From assembly GCF_019880305.1 (NCBI RefSeq), contig NZ_CP082301.1, forward strand, positions 4,960,001-5,024,000: 64,000 bases of DNA, in the 5' to 3' direction. The position numbers were made by a program, and so were the translations under genes. Of this stretch, positions 17,271 to 26,210 are shown piece by piece. Position 1 is the first letter of the stretch. Every line of letters begins with the position of its first letter. Under the pieces are notes generated by a model. That model saw only the letters and a program-made list of their open reading frames with translations, ran no database searches and was not told where the DNA came from. The DNA comes from Streptomyces decoyicus (lineage in GTDB: Bacteria; Actinomycetota; Actinomycetes; Streptomycetales; Streptomycetaceae).

Positions 17271-17549
17271 ATGAGCGTCAAGGTCCGCATCCCCACCATC
17301 CTCCGCACGTACACCGCCGGCCAGGCCGAGGTCCCCGCCGAGGGCGCGACCCTCTCCGAGGTGATCGCCGACCTGGAGCAGAACCACCAGGGCATCGCGG
17401 CCCGTGTGCTGGACGACGCCGGCAAGCTGCGCCGCTTCGTGAACGTGTACGTCAACGACGACGATGTGCGCTTCGAGCAGGGCCTGGAGACGCCGACCCC
17501 GGACGGCGCGGGCATCTCGATCATTCCGGCAGTGGCCGGCGGCTGCTGA
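17271..17549 (+). CDS. cysO: MoaD/ThiS-family sulfur carrier, CysO-like, with capped C-terminus (GGC)
   Basis: About 92 aa, ubiquitin-like fold. It opens VRIPTILRTYTAGQ, then RFVNVYVNDDDVRF and ends IIPAVAGGC. Internal words closely match mycobacterial CysO, whose C-terminal di-glycine becomes the thiocarboxylate used by CysM for cysteine synthesis. Here one Cys follows the GG, so it must be trimmed by a JAMM-type protease before adenylation. No mec/JAMM or cysM gene is in the window. It probably shares the S-box-controlled thrC transcript. Confidence 0.8.
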   Translation: MSVKVRIPTILRTYTAGQAEVPAEGATLSEVIADLEQNHQGIAARVLDDAGKLRRFVNVYVNDDDVRFEQGLETPTPDGAGISIIPAVAGGC

Positions 17550-17578
17550 TTTTTCGCCATCTCTTCGCCTGCTTGACC

Positions 17579-17618
17579 GGAATTGCCCCGTCCGCCAGAA
17601 AGCGGACGGGGCAATTCC
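17579..17618 (+). terminator. 17-bp perfect hairpin terminator after cysO
   Basis: GGAATTGCCCCGTCCGC (17579-17595) and its perfect complement (17602-17618) enclose the loop CAGAAA. No T run follows, as is common in Streptomyces. Confidence 0.9.
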
Positions 17619-17973
17619 ATGTTGTGAAAGGGGATACCATTGGGGTGATCCCCCTCCGGATATCACCCGGCGCGTGCCGAACGCATATGTGTTCGCGATC
17701 AGTTGTGCCCAAAGTGTGTGCGGTATTTGTCGCCTAGGTGCGCTATGCCCGGCCCGACTTGCCCTGGAGAACCGGGATTTCACCGCATATTGCCGATTCT
17801 CCGGCCCCAGAATTCTCGTCCGATTGACCTGTTGCTCTGGGCATCTGTGCAGATACATTCAGCGGCGGTCGACGCGTTCCGGCGCACACCCCACGGGCCT
17901 TTCGCGGGGTGAGGTCTGACCCGGGTCCGCGGAGTGCGGTCCTGCGCAAGGGCCAGTAATAGGGGAGTTAGGC
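17619..17973 (+). promoter_or_regulatory. Long leader of the cold-shock gene with mutually exclusive hairpins
   Basis: There is no gene in this 355-bp stretch and its base composition is distinctly less GC-rich than the flanks. Near 17630-17675, GGGGAT can pair with ATCCCC (upper hairpin). The overlapping GGGTGAT can instead pair with ATCACCC (lower hairpin), so both cannot form together. A CGAAC...GTTCG repeat lies near 17690. A long structured 5' leader would suit a cold-shock mRNA, but promoter and transcript start were not identified. Confidence 0.45.
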
Positions 17974-18177
17974 ATGGCTCAGGGCACCGTCAAGTGGTTC
18001 AACGCGGAGAAGGGGTACGGCTTCATCGCGGTCGACGGTGGTGCGGATGTTTTCGTCCACTACAGCGCGATCCAGATGGACGGCTACCGCACCCTCGAGG
18101 AAGGTCAGCGGGTCGAGTTCGAGATCTCGCAGGGCCAGAAGGGGCCGCAGGCGGACATGGTCCGGGTGGCCGGCTGA
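17974..18177 (+). CDS. Cold-shock protein (CspA family)
   Basis: 67 aa, the usual CSD length. It begins MAQGTVKWFNAEKGYGFIAV with RNP1 (KGYGFI), then RNP2 (DVFVHY) and the basic/aromatic nucleic-acid face. It is a cytosolic RNA/ssDNA chaperone. ATG 17974 has GGGGAGTTAGGC upstream. It is monocistronic: strong hairpins lie on both sides. Confidence 0.96.
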   Translation: MAQGTVKWFNAEKGYGFIAVDGGADVFVHYSAIQMDGYRTLEEGQRVEFEISQGQKGPQADMVRVAG

Positions 18178-18201
18178 GGCGCCGACCGACTGCTGCGTAG
18201 G

Positions 18202-18258
18202 GAAGGCCCGTACCCCGTCGGGGGTGCGGGCCTTCTGCTGTCCGCCGTCGGCGGACAG
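18202..18258 (+). terminator. Double hairpin terminator after the cold-shock gene
   Basis: GAAGGCCCG (18202-18210) pairs with CGGGCCTTC (18227-18235), with an inner CCCC/GGGG stem. It is followed at once by CTGTCCGCC-GTC-GGCGGACAG (18238-18258), a second perfect 9-bp stem. Confidence 0.85.
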
Positions 18259-18370
18259 CGGGGCCGGCGGAGGCGGGCGGGTCGCCGCGGGACGTCCGTG
18301 TCCACGCAGGTCCACCCGTGCGCACCCGTCACTCGGCCACCACTTCCGTCGGAGGGTTCTTCGAAGCTGC

Positions 18371-18397
18371 CTTGCACTCAAGGGGTGCGAGTGCTAA
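18371..18397 (+). promoter_or_regulatory. CIRCE element 1 (HrcA operator) with embedded promoter
   Basis: CTTGCACTC-N9-GAGTGCTAA matches CIRCE (TTAGCACTC-N9-GAGTGCTAA) with a perfect right arm and a two-base-degenerate left arm. The left arm also holds a TTGCAC -35, spaced 17 bp from TAATCA, so HrcA binding would block the groEL2 promoter directly. Confidence 0.9.
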
Positions 18398-18405
18398 TCA
18401 TTGCG

Positions 18406-18432
18406 TTAGCACTCTCCCAGTGAGAGTGACAA
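18406..18432 (+). promoter_or_regulatory. CIRCE element 2 (HrcA operator)
   Basis: TTAGCACTC-N9-GAGTGACAA has a perfect left arm and a two-base-degenerate right arm. It starts 8 bp after CIRCE 1, so the inner arms of the pair also form GAGTGCTAA-N8-TTAGCACTC. Confidence 0.88.
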
Positions 18433-18559
18433 AGAAGGACCGGGTCGGTGAGGCCCGTAGGCCGCGTGGGGCAAGGAACCACACAGGTCTGCAGGTCGTC
18501 CGTCGCGGGCGCCAGCGCGGTCCGGAGCAATCCACCCCAGTCCGGGAGGACCACTTCAC

Positions 18560-20185
<1,626 letters not shown>

Positions 20186-20234
20186 TCCCCGGATCAGAAC
20201 GCTGATCCTCCCGGATCACGTCCAGACGTACGTC

Positions 20235-20268
20235 GGGGCGGCACCCTCCTCCCAGGGGGTGCCGCCCC
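20235..20268 (+). terminator. Terminator after groEL2
   Basis: GGGGCGGCACCC (20235-20246) pairs with GGGTGCCGCCCC (20257-20268). It separates groEL2 from the convergent small membrane gene. Confidence 0.85.
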
Positions 20269-20341
20269 GGCGGCGTTTCATGGGGGCGCGTCCAACGGCG
20301 GTGCCGTTGGCGGGCGGGGCCGAGGCTTGGCGTTGGCCCCG

Positions 20342-20632
20342 CTACCGCCGACGGCCGATGAGGCACCCCGCGACGCCCAACACCGCGGCCACGGCCAGCA
20401 TCGCGGCTCCGCCGAGAGTGGCCGGTCCGGGCGGGCCGTCGCGGTCCAAGGTGCTTTCGTAGACGACCTGGACCAGGGTATTTCCGTGTGCCGCGGGCAG
20501 TGAGGGCAGTGGCGCGTACGGAGGCGGCGCCTCGCCCCACAGGACCAGTGCCACCCCGCCGGCGGCCACCACGAGAACGGTGAGTGCCACGGCCAGCCTG
20601 GCGCGCCAGGGACGGTGTAACCGGATCAGCAT
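20342..20632 (-). CDS. Small two-helix membrane protein with a TTA (bldA) codon at position 5
   Basis: About 96 aa from ATG 20630-20632. Two hydrophobic helices (RLAVALTVLVVAAGGVALVLW; GGAAMLAVAAVLGVAGCLIG) flank a roughly 40-residue extracytoplasmic segment with a Pro-rich start, and the tail is RRR. Codon 5 (20618-20620 on the plus strand reads taa, so TTA on the gene strand) is the rare leucine codon that needs the bldA tRNA. A TTA this early would tightly restrict translation to late growth. No family is recognised. Confidence 0.7.
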   Translation of the reverse strand: MLIRLHRPWRARLAVALTVLVVAAGGVALVLWGEAPPPYAPLPSLPAAHGNTLVQVVYESTLDRDGPPGPATLGGAAMLAVAAVLGVAGCLIGRRR

Positions 20633-21011
20633 GGCGCCGACCCTACTGCGGCGGAGTGGCGTCGACAGGGGGCGCGGTCCGGGTGCGGTCCGTCCCCGGT
20701 CCGGGTGTGATCCGTCCGCCCTCCGGGTGTGATCCGTCCGCATTCCGCCCAAACACCGCACCTTCACGCCTTCTTCGCCATTTGGCTACAACCCTCCCTG
20801 CCCCTCGCAGGTCTCTTGTGAGTCAACTGCCGCACAGGTACCGGGAAGCGACTCCCCCGCACAGGTACGGGGGAGAGGCTCCCGCACAGGTACCGGGAAG
20901 CGACTCCCGCACAGGTGCCGGTGGAGACTCGCGCCCCGGGCCGCGGCGGTTCGGACACACCATTCGGTTGTGGACGCCCCGCGCGTCCCGCAGGCAGCAG
21001 GAGAGTCCCGC
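20633..21011. other. Divergent intergenic region with tandem repeats
   Basis: It holds a GTCCGGGTG(C/T)G(G/A)TCCGTCC motif repeated three times near 20680-20745 and then the four-copy CGCACAGG array described separately. Both sets are non-coding with respect to good codon use. Promoters for the small membrane gene (left) and FG-GAP gene (right) must lie here. Confidence 0.6.
20831..20932. repeat. Four-copy 25-27 bp tandem repeat upstream of the FG-GAP gene
   Basis: Units begin CGCACAGGTACCGGGAAGCG and recur at 20831, 20858, 20883 and 20908, with GACTCCC between them. Each unit holds an ACAGGTACC / ACAGGTGCC core. The spacing and position, 80-180 bp before the FG-GAP start, would suit multiple copies of an activator site or slippage. 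Confidence 0.8.
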
Positions 21012-22487
21012 ATGCCCCAGCACCTCCGTACGACCCTGGCCACCGCCGCCGCCACCGCGCTGGCGGCCGGGCTGCTGACGGCCGCCACCGGCACCGCCGC
21101 GGCCGCGGACCACGCCGCGCCGGCCGCCAACGGCCGCCAGGGCGATTTCAACGGCGACGGCTACCGCGATCTTGCGGTGGCCGCGCCCTCCGCCACCGTC
21201 GACGGGAAGAAGGGCGCGGGCGCCGTCACCGTGCTCTACGGTTCGGCGCACGGCGTGGACGCCTCCCGGCGCACCACGCTCACCCAGAACTCCCCGGGCG
21301 TCCCCGGCGCGGCCGAAGCCGACGACCTCTTCGGCGCGAGCCTCGCCACCGGTGACTTCAACTCCGACGGCTTCGCCGACCTCGCCGTCTCCGCCCCGTA
21401 CGAGGACATCGCGGCCGATGCCGACGCCGGCACGATTCAGATCCTGTGGGGCGCTTCCGGCGGCCTCTCCGGAAACGGCGGCGTCGCCCTCGCCGACCCG
21501 GCCCCCACCCAGCACGACCGCTTCGGCGCGGCGCTGGCCGCCGGCGACTTCGACCGTGACGGCAAGGCCGACGTCGCGGTCGGCACGTCCGCCCCGACGC
21601 TGCACGTCTTCAAGGGCGGCATCGGCAGGTCCGGAGCCCCGGGCGCGCGCACGGCCCTCGCCCTGCCCGTCGTCGGCGGGCCCACCAGCGGCGTCCTCCA
21701 GCTGACCGCGGGCGAGGTCACCGACCAGGGCTACGCCGACCTCGTCGTCAGCGCCTACGACAAGAACGCCCCCCACTACAGCACCAATTACTACCTGCCC
21801 GGCACCCCGGCCGGCCTCTCCGGCGCCGGCCTCAAGCGGCTGCCCGGCGGCTTCATCACGGCCATCGGCGATGTCGACGGCGACGGCTTCGGCGACCTCG
21901 TCACCGGCATGCTCTTCGACGACCGGGTCCCCGGCAGCACCAAGGGCGGCAAGGTCAACGTCATCCACGGCTCGGCGAACGGCCCGCGCCTGGACCGCAT
22001 CGACGCCATCACCCAGGAGTCCGGCGCCGTGCCCGGCAGCTCCGAAAAGGGCGACAAATTCGGCTACGAGGTCACCCTCGGCGACACCAACGGTGACGGC
22101 ATGCAGGACCTGGCCATCGGCGTCGCACACGAGACCCTCGACGGCGTGAGCAAGGCCGGGGCGGTCACCGTCCTGCGCGGCTCGCCCTCCGGTATCGACA
22201 CCTCGCAGCACATCCAGTACTTCCACGAGAACTCCCCGGGCGTCCCCGGGGCCAGCGAGAAGGACGACTACTTCGGCGGCGAGGTCGTCCTCTCCGACCT
22301 CAACGGTGACAAGAAGGCCGACCTGACGGTGGGCGCCACCTACGAGGACGGCGGCAACGGCGGGCTCATCACCCTCCCCTCGGACGGCAGCAGCCTCACC
22401 GCCACGGGTTCCCGCTACATCAGTCCGTCCGACGTCGGCATCTCGACGGCGGGCGCGCCGGAGTTCGGGAGCGTCATCGCGGGGTGA
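21012..22487 (+). CDS. Secreted FG-GAP (integrin-like beta-propeller) repeat protein
   Basis: About 491 aa from ATG 21012 (MPQHLRTTLATAAATALAAG), with GGAGAG upstream. A Sec-type signal peptide ends near residue 33 (TAAAADHAA). The rest is seven FG-GAP/VCBS-like blades, each with a Ca2+-binding loop: DFNGDGYRDLAV, DFNSDGFADLAV, DFDRDGKADVAV, the degenerate TDQGYADLVV, DVDGDGFGDLVT, DTNGDGMQDLAI and DLNGDKKADLTV. Seven repeats make one closed propeller. It is an extracellular adhesion or binding protein; no catalytic domain is attached. Confidence 0.9.
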   Translation: MPQHLRTTLATAAATALAAGLLTAATGTAAAADHAAPAANGRQGDFNGDGYRDLAVAAPSATVDGKKGAGAVTVLYGSAHGVDASRRTTLTQNSPGVPGAAEADDLFGASLATGDFNSDGFADLAVSAPYEDIAADADAGTIQILWGASGGLSGNGGVALADPAPTQHDRFGAALAAGDFDRDGKADVAVGTSAPTLHVFKGGIGRSGAPGARTALALPVVGGPTSGVLQLTAGEVTDQGYADLVVSAYDKNAPHYSTNYYLPGTPAGLSGAGLKRLPGGFITAIGDVDGDGFGDLVTGMLFDDRVPGSTKGGKVNVIHGSANGPRLDRIDAITQESGAVPGSSEKGDKFGYEVTLGDTNGDGMQDLAIGVAHETLDGVSKAGAVTVLRGSPSGIDTSQHIQYFHENSPGVPGASEKDDYFGGEVVLSDLNGDKKADLTVGATYEDGGNGGLITLPSDGSSLTATGSRYISPSDVGISTAGAPEFGSVIAG

Positions 22488-22537
22488 GGGCCGTGTAGCA
22501 CGCGGAGGCGGCCCGAGGGCGGCGCAAGCACCAGATC

Positions 22538-22568
22538 GGGGTCCGCGGCTTGAGCAGCCACGGACCCC
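22538..22568. terminator. Bidirectional terminator between FG-GAP and DUF397 genes
   Basis: GGGGTCCG (22538-22545) pairs with CGGACCCC (22561-22568), with an inner GGCT/AGCC stem. Confidence 0.8.
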
Positions 22569-22577
22569 GAGTGGGGG

Positions 22578-22877
22578 TCAGACGCCGTGCAACGAACCTG
22601 ACTTGACGCCCTCGACGAACGCCGTCCAGGCCGGCGCCCGGAACGCGAGCGCCGGACCGTGCGGGTCCTTGGAGTCACGGACGGGCACGATGCCGGGGTG
22701 GTCGTCGGAGACTTCGAGGCAGTTGCCGCCCTCACCACCGCTGTGGCGGGACTTACGCCATTGGGCGGCGCCGGGGAAGTCCCGGGCTACCTCAAGGCAG
22801 TCGCCGCCGTCGCCACCGCTGTAGCTGGACTTGTGCCAGGTGGCCGAGTGCAGGCCGTACTCAGGACTGATCCTCAT
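22578..22877 (-). CDS. Tandem-duplicated DUF397 protein (whiJ-like locus 1)
   Basis: About 99 aa containing two DUF397 units: ATWHKSSYSGGDGGDCLEVA (about 13-32) and AQWRKSRHSGGEGGNCLEVS (about 38-57). The usual DUF397 tail VPVRDSKDPHGPALAFRAPAW follows. Most DUF397 proteins have one unit of about 65 aa. Its ATG overlaps the 3' end of the XRE regulator gene by 17 bp, so it is co-translated. DUF397 proteins pair with XRE/DUF5753 regulators in Streptomyces and are thought to act as their antagonists. Confidence 0.9.
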   Translation of the reverse strand: MRISPEYGLHSATWHKSSYSGGDGGDCLEVARDFPGAAQWRKSRHSGGEGGNCLEVSDDHPGIVPVRDSKDPHGPALAFRAPAWTAFVEGVKSGSLHGV

Positions 22878-23700
22878 GCGCGTAATCCTCCGCCACTGAT
22901 TCGATCAGGGCCAGGGATTCCTGGGGTGACAGTGCGCTGGCCCCAAGCAAATCGTAAGTCAGTTCGTGACGGGCGACCGTAGCCGGATCGTCCTGCAGGC
23001 GGCCAGTTCCCAAGCTTTGAAGGTAGGCGAGTGGAGGCGCGTCCTCGAAGGTCATGAGTTTGAGGGATCCGTTCATTGCTGCGTGAGCCCCCGCCGTAAG
23101 CGGCAGCACCTGCACAATGATCCGGTGTCGCCTGCATAGTTCAGTGATGTGCCGTAGCGCCTCTGCCATGACTCCTGCACCACCTACCCGTCGGCGTAGC
23201 ACGGCCTCGTCCAGTACTGCCCACAACAGCGGGGTCGTTGGATGAGTCAGCAGGTGGGCCCGCTCAAGCCGCGCAGACACCAGCTCGTCGATGACATCGT
23301 CCGGCGCCGTCGGCTGGTACGCGCGGCAGACCGCCCATGCATACGCCTTCGTCTGCAACAGCCCCGGAATCAGCTGCGGCGCGTACTCCCTGATCGCCGT
23401 GGCGATGGCTTCCGCCTCCGCCGCTTCCGCGAAGTGATCCGGGTACTTCGACTTCTTCGCGGCCTCGCAGTTGCGGACGAAGTAGCCGTCCGTCGCCAGG
23501 ATCTCGTCCATCTTGACGGCGTATTCCATCTGCATCCGCCGCGTCCCTGCCTCCAGCTGGCCGATGAACGAGCCGCTGACGAAGAGGGGACTGCCGAGTT
23601 CCTCCTGGGTGAGGCCCGCCTCTTCACGTTTGTGTCGTAACTCGGCCCCGAGCATGGCGCGGGGTGACGAAGACGGGTCGAGGGGCTTGGGTCCGGGCAT
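22861..23700 (-). CDS. XRE-family regulator with DUF5753 domain (whiJ-like locus 1)
   Basis: About 279 aa. N-terminal helix-turn-helix (about 15-75): MLGAELRHKREEAGLTQEEL and SGSFIGQLEAGTRRM. C-terminal DUF5753 (about 95-270): EYAPQLIPGLLQTKAYA, LLWAVLDEAVLRRRVGG, IIVQVLPLTAGAHAAMNGSL. This is the WhiJ/Scr1-like class. Codon 21 (Leu of GAEL) is TTA (plus-strand taa at 23638-23640), so translation should depend on bldA. It diverges from the small gene at 23822 across an inverted-repeat region. Confidence 0.92.
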   Translation of the reverse strand: MPGPKPLDPSSSPRAMLGAELRHKREEAGLTQEELGSPLFVSGSFIGQLEAGTRRMQMEYAVKMDEILATDGYFVRNCEAAKKSKYPDHFAEAAEAEAIATAIREYAPQLIPGLLQTKAYAWAVCRAYQPTAPDDVIDELVSARLERAHLLTHPTTPLLWAVLDEAVLRRRVGGAGVMAEALRHITELCRRHRIIVQVLPLTAGAHAAMNGSLKLMTFEDAPPLAYLQSLGTGRLQDDPATVARHELTYDLLGASALSPQESLALIESVAEDYAHEDQS

Positions 23701-23770
23701 CGCAGCAACTCCCTGTTACACACGATCGGTTGTTGGGTCTGCGTCTCTATGCAGGCTAGACCTGTAGCCG

Positions 23771-23805
23771 CCACGCTGTGTGCACAACCGGAACACTCAG
23801 CGTGG
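23771..23805. promoter_or_regulatory. Inverted repeat in divergent promoter region (locus 1)
   Basis: CCACGCTG (23771-23778) and CAGCGTGG (23798-23805) are perfect 8-bp arms 19 bp apart. TGTGCACA (23779-23786) lies inside. The right arm is part of CACTCAGCGT, a 10-mer repeated in the matching region of the second whiJ-like locus. It is a candidate operator for the XRE regulator. Confidence 0.55.
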
Positions 23806-23821
23806 AAGGTGATGGAGAGAA

Positions 23822-24073
23822 ATGTTGACGGCGCGTGATCGGGTACGGCAGGCCGAGGTTGTCATGGTGGAACTACAGACCGCACTCCGAGCAGTGGGGG
23901 TCACCCTGCCCTCCCTCTGCGTCGACCCGGTGTCGTGCGCGAGCAGCGTCATGGCGCCACTGGTCGAGCTGGGGCGCTGCAACCTGGACACCGCCCAGCG
24001 CCTGGCCGACGTACTGGCGGAGTACGCCAAGACCGCCGCTCCCGGACACGGCACGGAGGAGCGGCAGCCGTGA
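23822..24073 (+). CDS. Small conserved protein of whiJ-like locus 1
   Basis: About 83 aa, starting MLTARDRVRQAEVVMVELQTALRAVG, with GGAGAG just before the ATG. Predicted helical with two Cys (LCVDPVSCAS). No family name is assigned. It is divergent from the XRE gene and overlaps the next small gene by 4 bases (GTGA), so the two form an operon. Such small partners are standard in XRE/DUF397 loci. Confidence 0.7.
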   Translation: MLTARDRVRQAEVVMVELQTALRAVGVTLPSLCVDPVSCASSVMAPLVELGRCNLDTAQRLADVLAEYAKTAAPGHGTEERQP

Positions 24074-24279
24074 TTCCGGCGCTCGGCAGCTATGCGGTGG
24101 ACGGGCGGGACGGGCGCGTCGGGCGGGTCGTGGGCCAGGAGGGGCCGTGTGTGCAGCTCCGGCCGCCCGGCGGCGGCCGGTCGTGGAACTGCCCGCCGTA
24201 CTTATTACGCGCCGCCCCGCCGTCCGCCGTACTGGCGGCCCGGGTCAGGGAATTGAACTGGCAGAGCCGGATGCCGTGA
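24070..24279 (+). CDS. Small protein with two consecutive TTA codons
   Basis: About 69 aa from GTG 24070, overlapping the previous stop (GTGA). Sequence MIPALGSYAVDGRDGRVGRV...RSWNCPPYLLRAAPPS reads like the small partner proteins found beside XRE/DUF397 genes (GxVVGQEGPxVQLRPPGGG). The LL pair at 24202-24207 is TTA TTA, so translation should be strongly bldA-dependent. Function unknown. Confidence 0.7.
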   Translation: MIPALGSYAVDGRDGRVGRVVGQEGPCVQLRPPGGGRSWNCPPYLLRAAPPSAVLAARVRELNWQSRMP

Positions 24280-24350
24280 CCGGGGATCACCGGGTGGGAC
24301 GGGCGTGGGGCCGGTCCAGCTCTTCCGTCCGGTTGACGAACCCGCGTACG

Positions 24351-26051
24351 TCAGCCCGGGATGTGGACGCCCTCGGGGTGGGTCGGCTTTGCGGACGGGG
24401 CCGGGGCCGGGGGTGTGCCGGTCGCTGGGGTGGTGGTGCCGGGGTTGCGAGGCGTGTCGGAGTCGTGGTTGTCGTGGTTAAGGTCCGTCCGCATCTGCCT
24501 GCTGAAGCCGAAGAAATAGGTGGCGAGGAAGCCGGTGAGGTAGCCGACGGCCAGGCCCAGGGCGTAGACGACGAGGGTGGTGGTGATGCTCTGGTTGCCC
24601 TTGACCAGGGGGAAGAGGGCCCAGCCCGAGGGGCCGATGGCGGTGGAGCCGACGGTGTCGCCGAGTTGGTTGAACAGGCCGACGAAGCCGCCGCCGAACG
24701 CGCCGCCTAGGCAGGCGGTGATGAAGGGGCGGCCCAGAGGGAGCGAGACGCCGTAGATCAGGGGTTCGCCGACGCCCAGGAAGCCTGCGGGGAGGGCGGA
24801 CTTGATGGTCGTACGGATCGAGCGGTTGCGCGGGAGGCGGAGGTAGACGGCGATGGCGGCGCCGACCTGGCCCGCTCCCGCCATGGCGAGGATCGGGAGC
24901 AGGACCGTATAGCCCTGCTGCTCGATGAGGGTGGTGTGGATGGGGATGAGGGCCTGGTGGAGGCCGAGCATCACGAGGGGGAGGAAGAGGCCGCCCAGGA
25001 TGAAGCCGGCGAACGCGCCGCCGTGGGCCAGCAGCCAGCCGGCGAACGAGCCGATGGCGGTGGAGACCTCGCCCGCGACGAACATCAGGCCGAAGATCGT
25101 GACCAGGCCCGTGACCAGGACGGTCAGGGTGGGGGTGAGGAGCACGTCCAGTGCCTCGGGGACCCGGACCCTTCCCCACGCTCTCGAATGCGCCCGGCCG
25201 GGGAAGACTCCGTTGCGGCACCACTTCTCCACCCGGACGGCGAGCAGCGCCGCGGCCAGTGCGCCGAGGACGCCGCCCTGGCCCGGTGCGAGCTTCTGGC
25301 CGAAGGCCGTGACGTGGGAGATGCCCGGGAAGACGATGATCGCGGCGACCGCACCGCCGAGGATGGGGGTGCCGCCGAACTCCTTGGCGGTGTTGTAGCC
25401 GACGAAGACGGCGATGAGGGACATGAAGCCGGAGGCGATGGCGGCCAGGGCCGGGACGACGGACGGCAGCCAGCCGAGGTTGGTCAGCAGGCCGTTGATC
25501 CCGGCGACGATGCCGCAGCCGATCAGGGCCGGGATCAGCGGGACGAAGATATTGGCGATCCGGCGGAGGAACAGCTTCACCGGGGTGGCGTTCCGGGACT
25601 TCTGCCGGGCCTTGAGGGCGGCGCCCTGGGCGGCCAGCTCCTCGGCGGTGCCGGCGGGCGGGGCGGTGGCGGGCGAGGCGGCGCCTGGCGGGGCGGCCTC
25701 AGGCGTGGGTTCCGGGGTGGAGGGTGGTGTGGCGGCCAGGGGGCCGGCGGCCGGTGCTGCGGCCTTCGGTTCCGGGGGTGGTTCCGTGCTGCGGGCCTGT
25801 TCGGCCAGGCGCTCGAACTCGGGGGTGACCCGGGCGACCGTCCCGGGGCCCAGCACGATCTGGTACGTGTCGTCCTCGACCACGCCCAGGACGGCCGGCA
25901 GTGCCTTGAGGGCTTCGTCCTGGACCAGGGAGCGGTCCTGGATGCCGAGGCGGAGCCGGGTCATGCAGTGGGCGATGGAGGTGAGGTTCCTGGCGCCGCC
26001 GACGAGAGGGAGGATCGCGGCGGCGGTGGCGCGGTTCTTGTCTTCGGGCAT
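24351..26051 (-). CDS. PTS EIIBC permease, MurNAc/GlcNAc-type (no EIIA)
   Basis: About 566 aa. The EIIB domain (1-85) has the phosphorylated Cys in TSIAHCMTRLRLGI. A Pro/Ala-rich linker (90-145) leads to the EIIC domain, with about ten membrane helices (IFVPLIPALIGCGIVAGING, EFGGTPILGGAVAAIIVFPG, GVGEPLIYGVSLPLGRPFITAC). EIIA is absent, as in MurP, and must come in trans. It follows murQ by 159 bp on the same strand, so import and phosphorylation of N-acetylmuramic acid is the best guess. Confidence 0.85.
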   Translation of the reverse strand: MPEDKNRATAAAILPLVGGARNLTSIAHCMTRLRLGIQDRSLVQDEALKALPAVLGVVEDDTYQIVLGPGTVARVTPEFERLAEQARSTEPPPEPKAAAPAAGPLAATPPSTPEPTPEAAPPGAASPATAPPAGTAEELAAQGAALKARQKSRNATPVKLFLRRIANIFVPLIPALIGCGIVAGINGLLTNLGWLPSVVPALAAIASGFMSLIAVFVGYNTAKEFGGTPILGGAVAAIIVFPGISHVTAFGQKLAPGQGGVLGALAAALLAVRVEKWCRNGVFPGRAHSRAWGRVRVPEALDVLLTPTLTVLVTGLVTIFGLMFVAGEVSTAIGSFAGWLLAHGGAFAGFILGGLFLPLVMLGLHQALIPIHTTLIEQQGYTVLLPILAMAGAGQVGAAIAVYLRLPRNRSIRTTIKSALPAGFLGVGEPLIYGVSLPLGRPFITACLGGAFGGGFVGLFNQLGDTVGSTAIGPSGWALFPLVKGNQSITTTLVVYALGLAVGYLTGFLATYFFGFSRQMRTDLNHDNHDSDTPRNPGTTTPATGTPPAPAPSAKPTHPEGVHIPG

Positions 26052-26210
26052 ATGCGGTGCCTTGCTGTGGAGACCAACCAGGGGAGGAGTGGGCGGTGTC
26101 GGGCGGGCTGAGGCCCGGCCCGGGGCGGTGTGCGTGAGGTGGTGGGTGGTGGTGGGATCTTCGAGGGGCGGCAGAACGCAGCGGGTCAGCGGATGTCAGC
26201 GGTCATGGCG

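Noticed and set aside
17521..17712. Small open frame antisense to the end of cysO and its terminator
   Set aside because: It runs through a 17-bp perfect terminator hairpin and lacks codon bias.
20831..20932. Tandem repeats as a CRISPR array
   Set aside because: Units are contiguous 25-27 bp copies without unique spacers, and no cas genes are present.
23752..23764. CAGGCTAGACCTG as a third DasR (dre) site
   Set aside because: The half-sites are one base closer than in dre and only 10 of 16 positions agree, so spacing rules it out as a normal DasR site.
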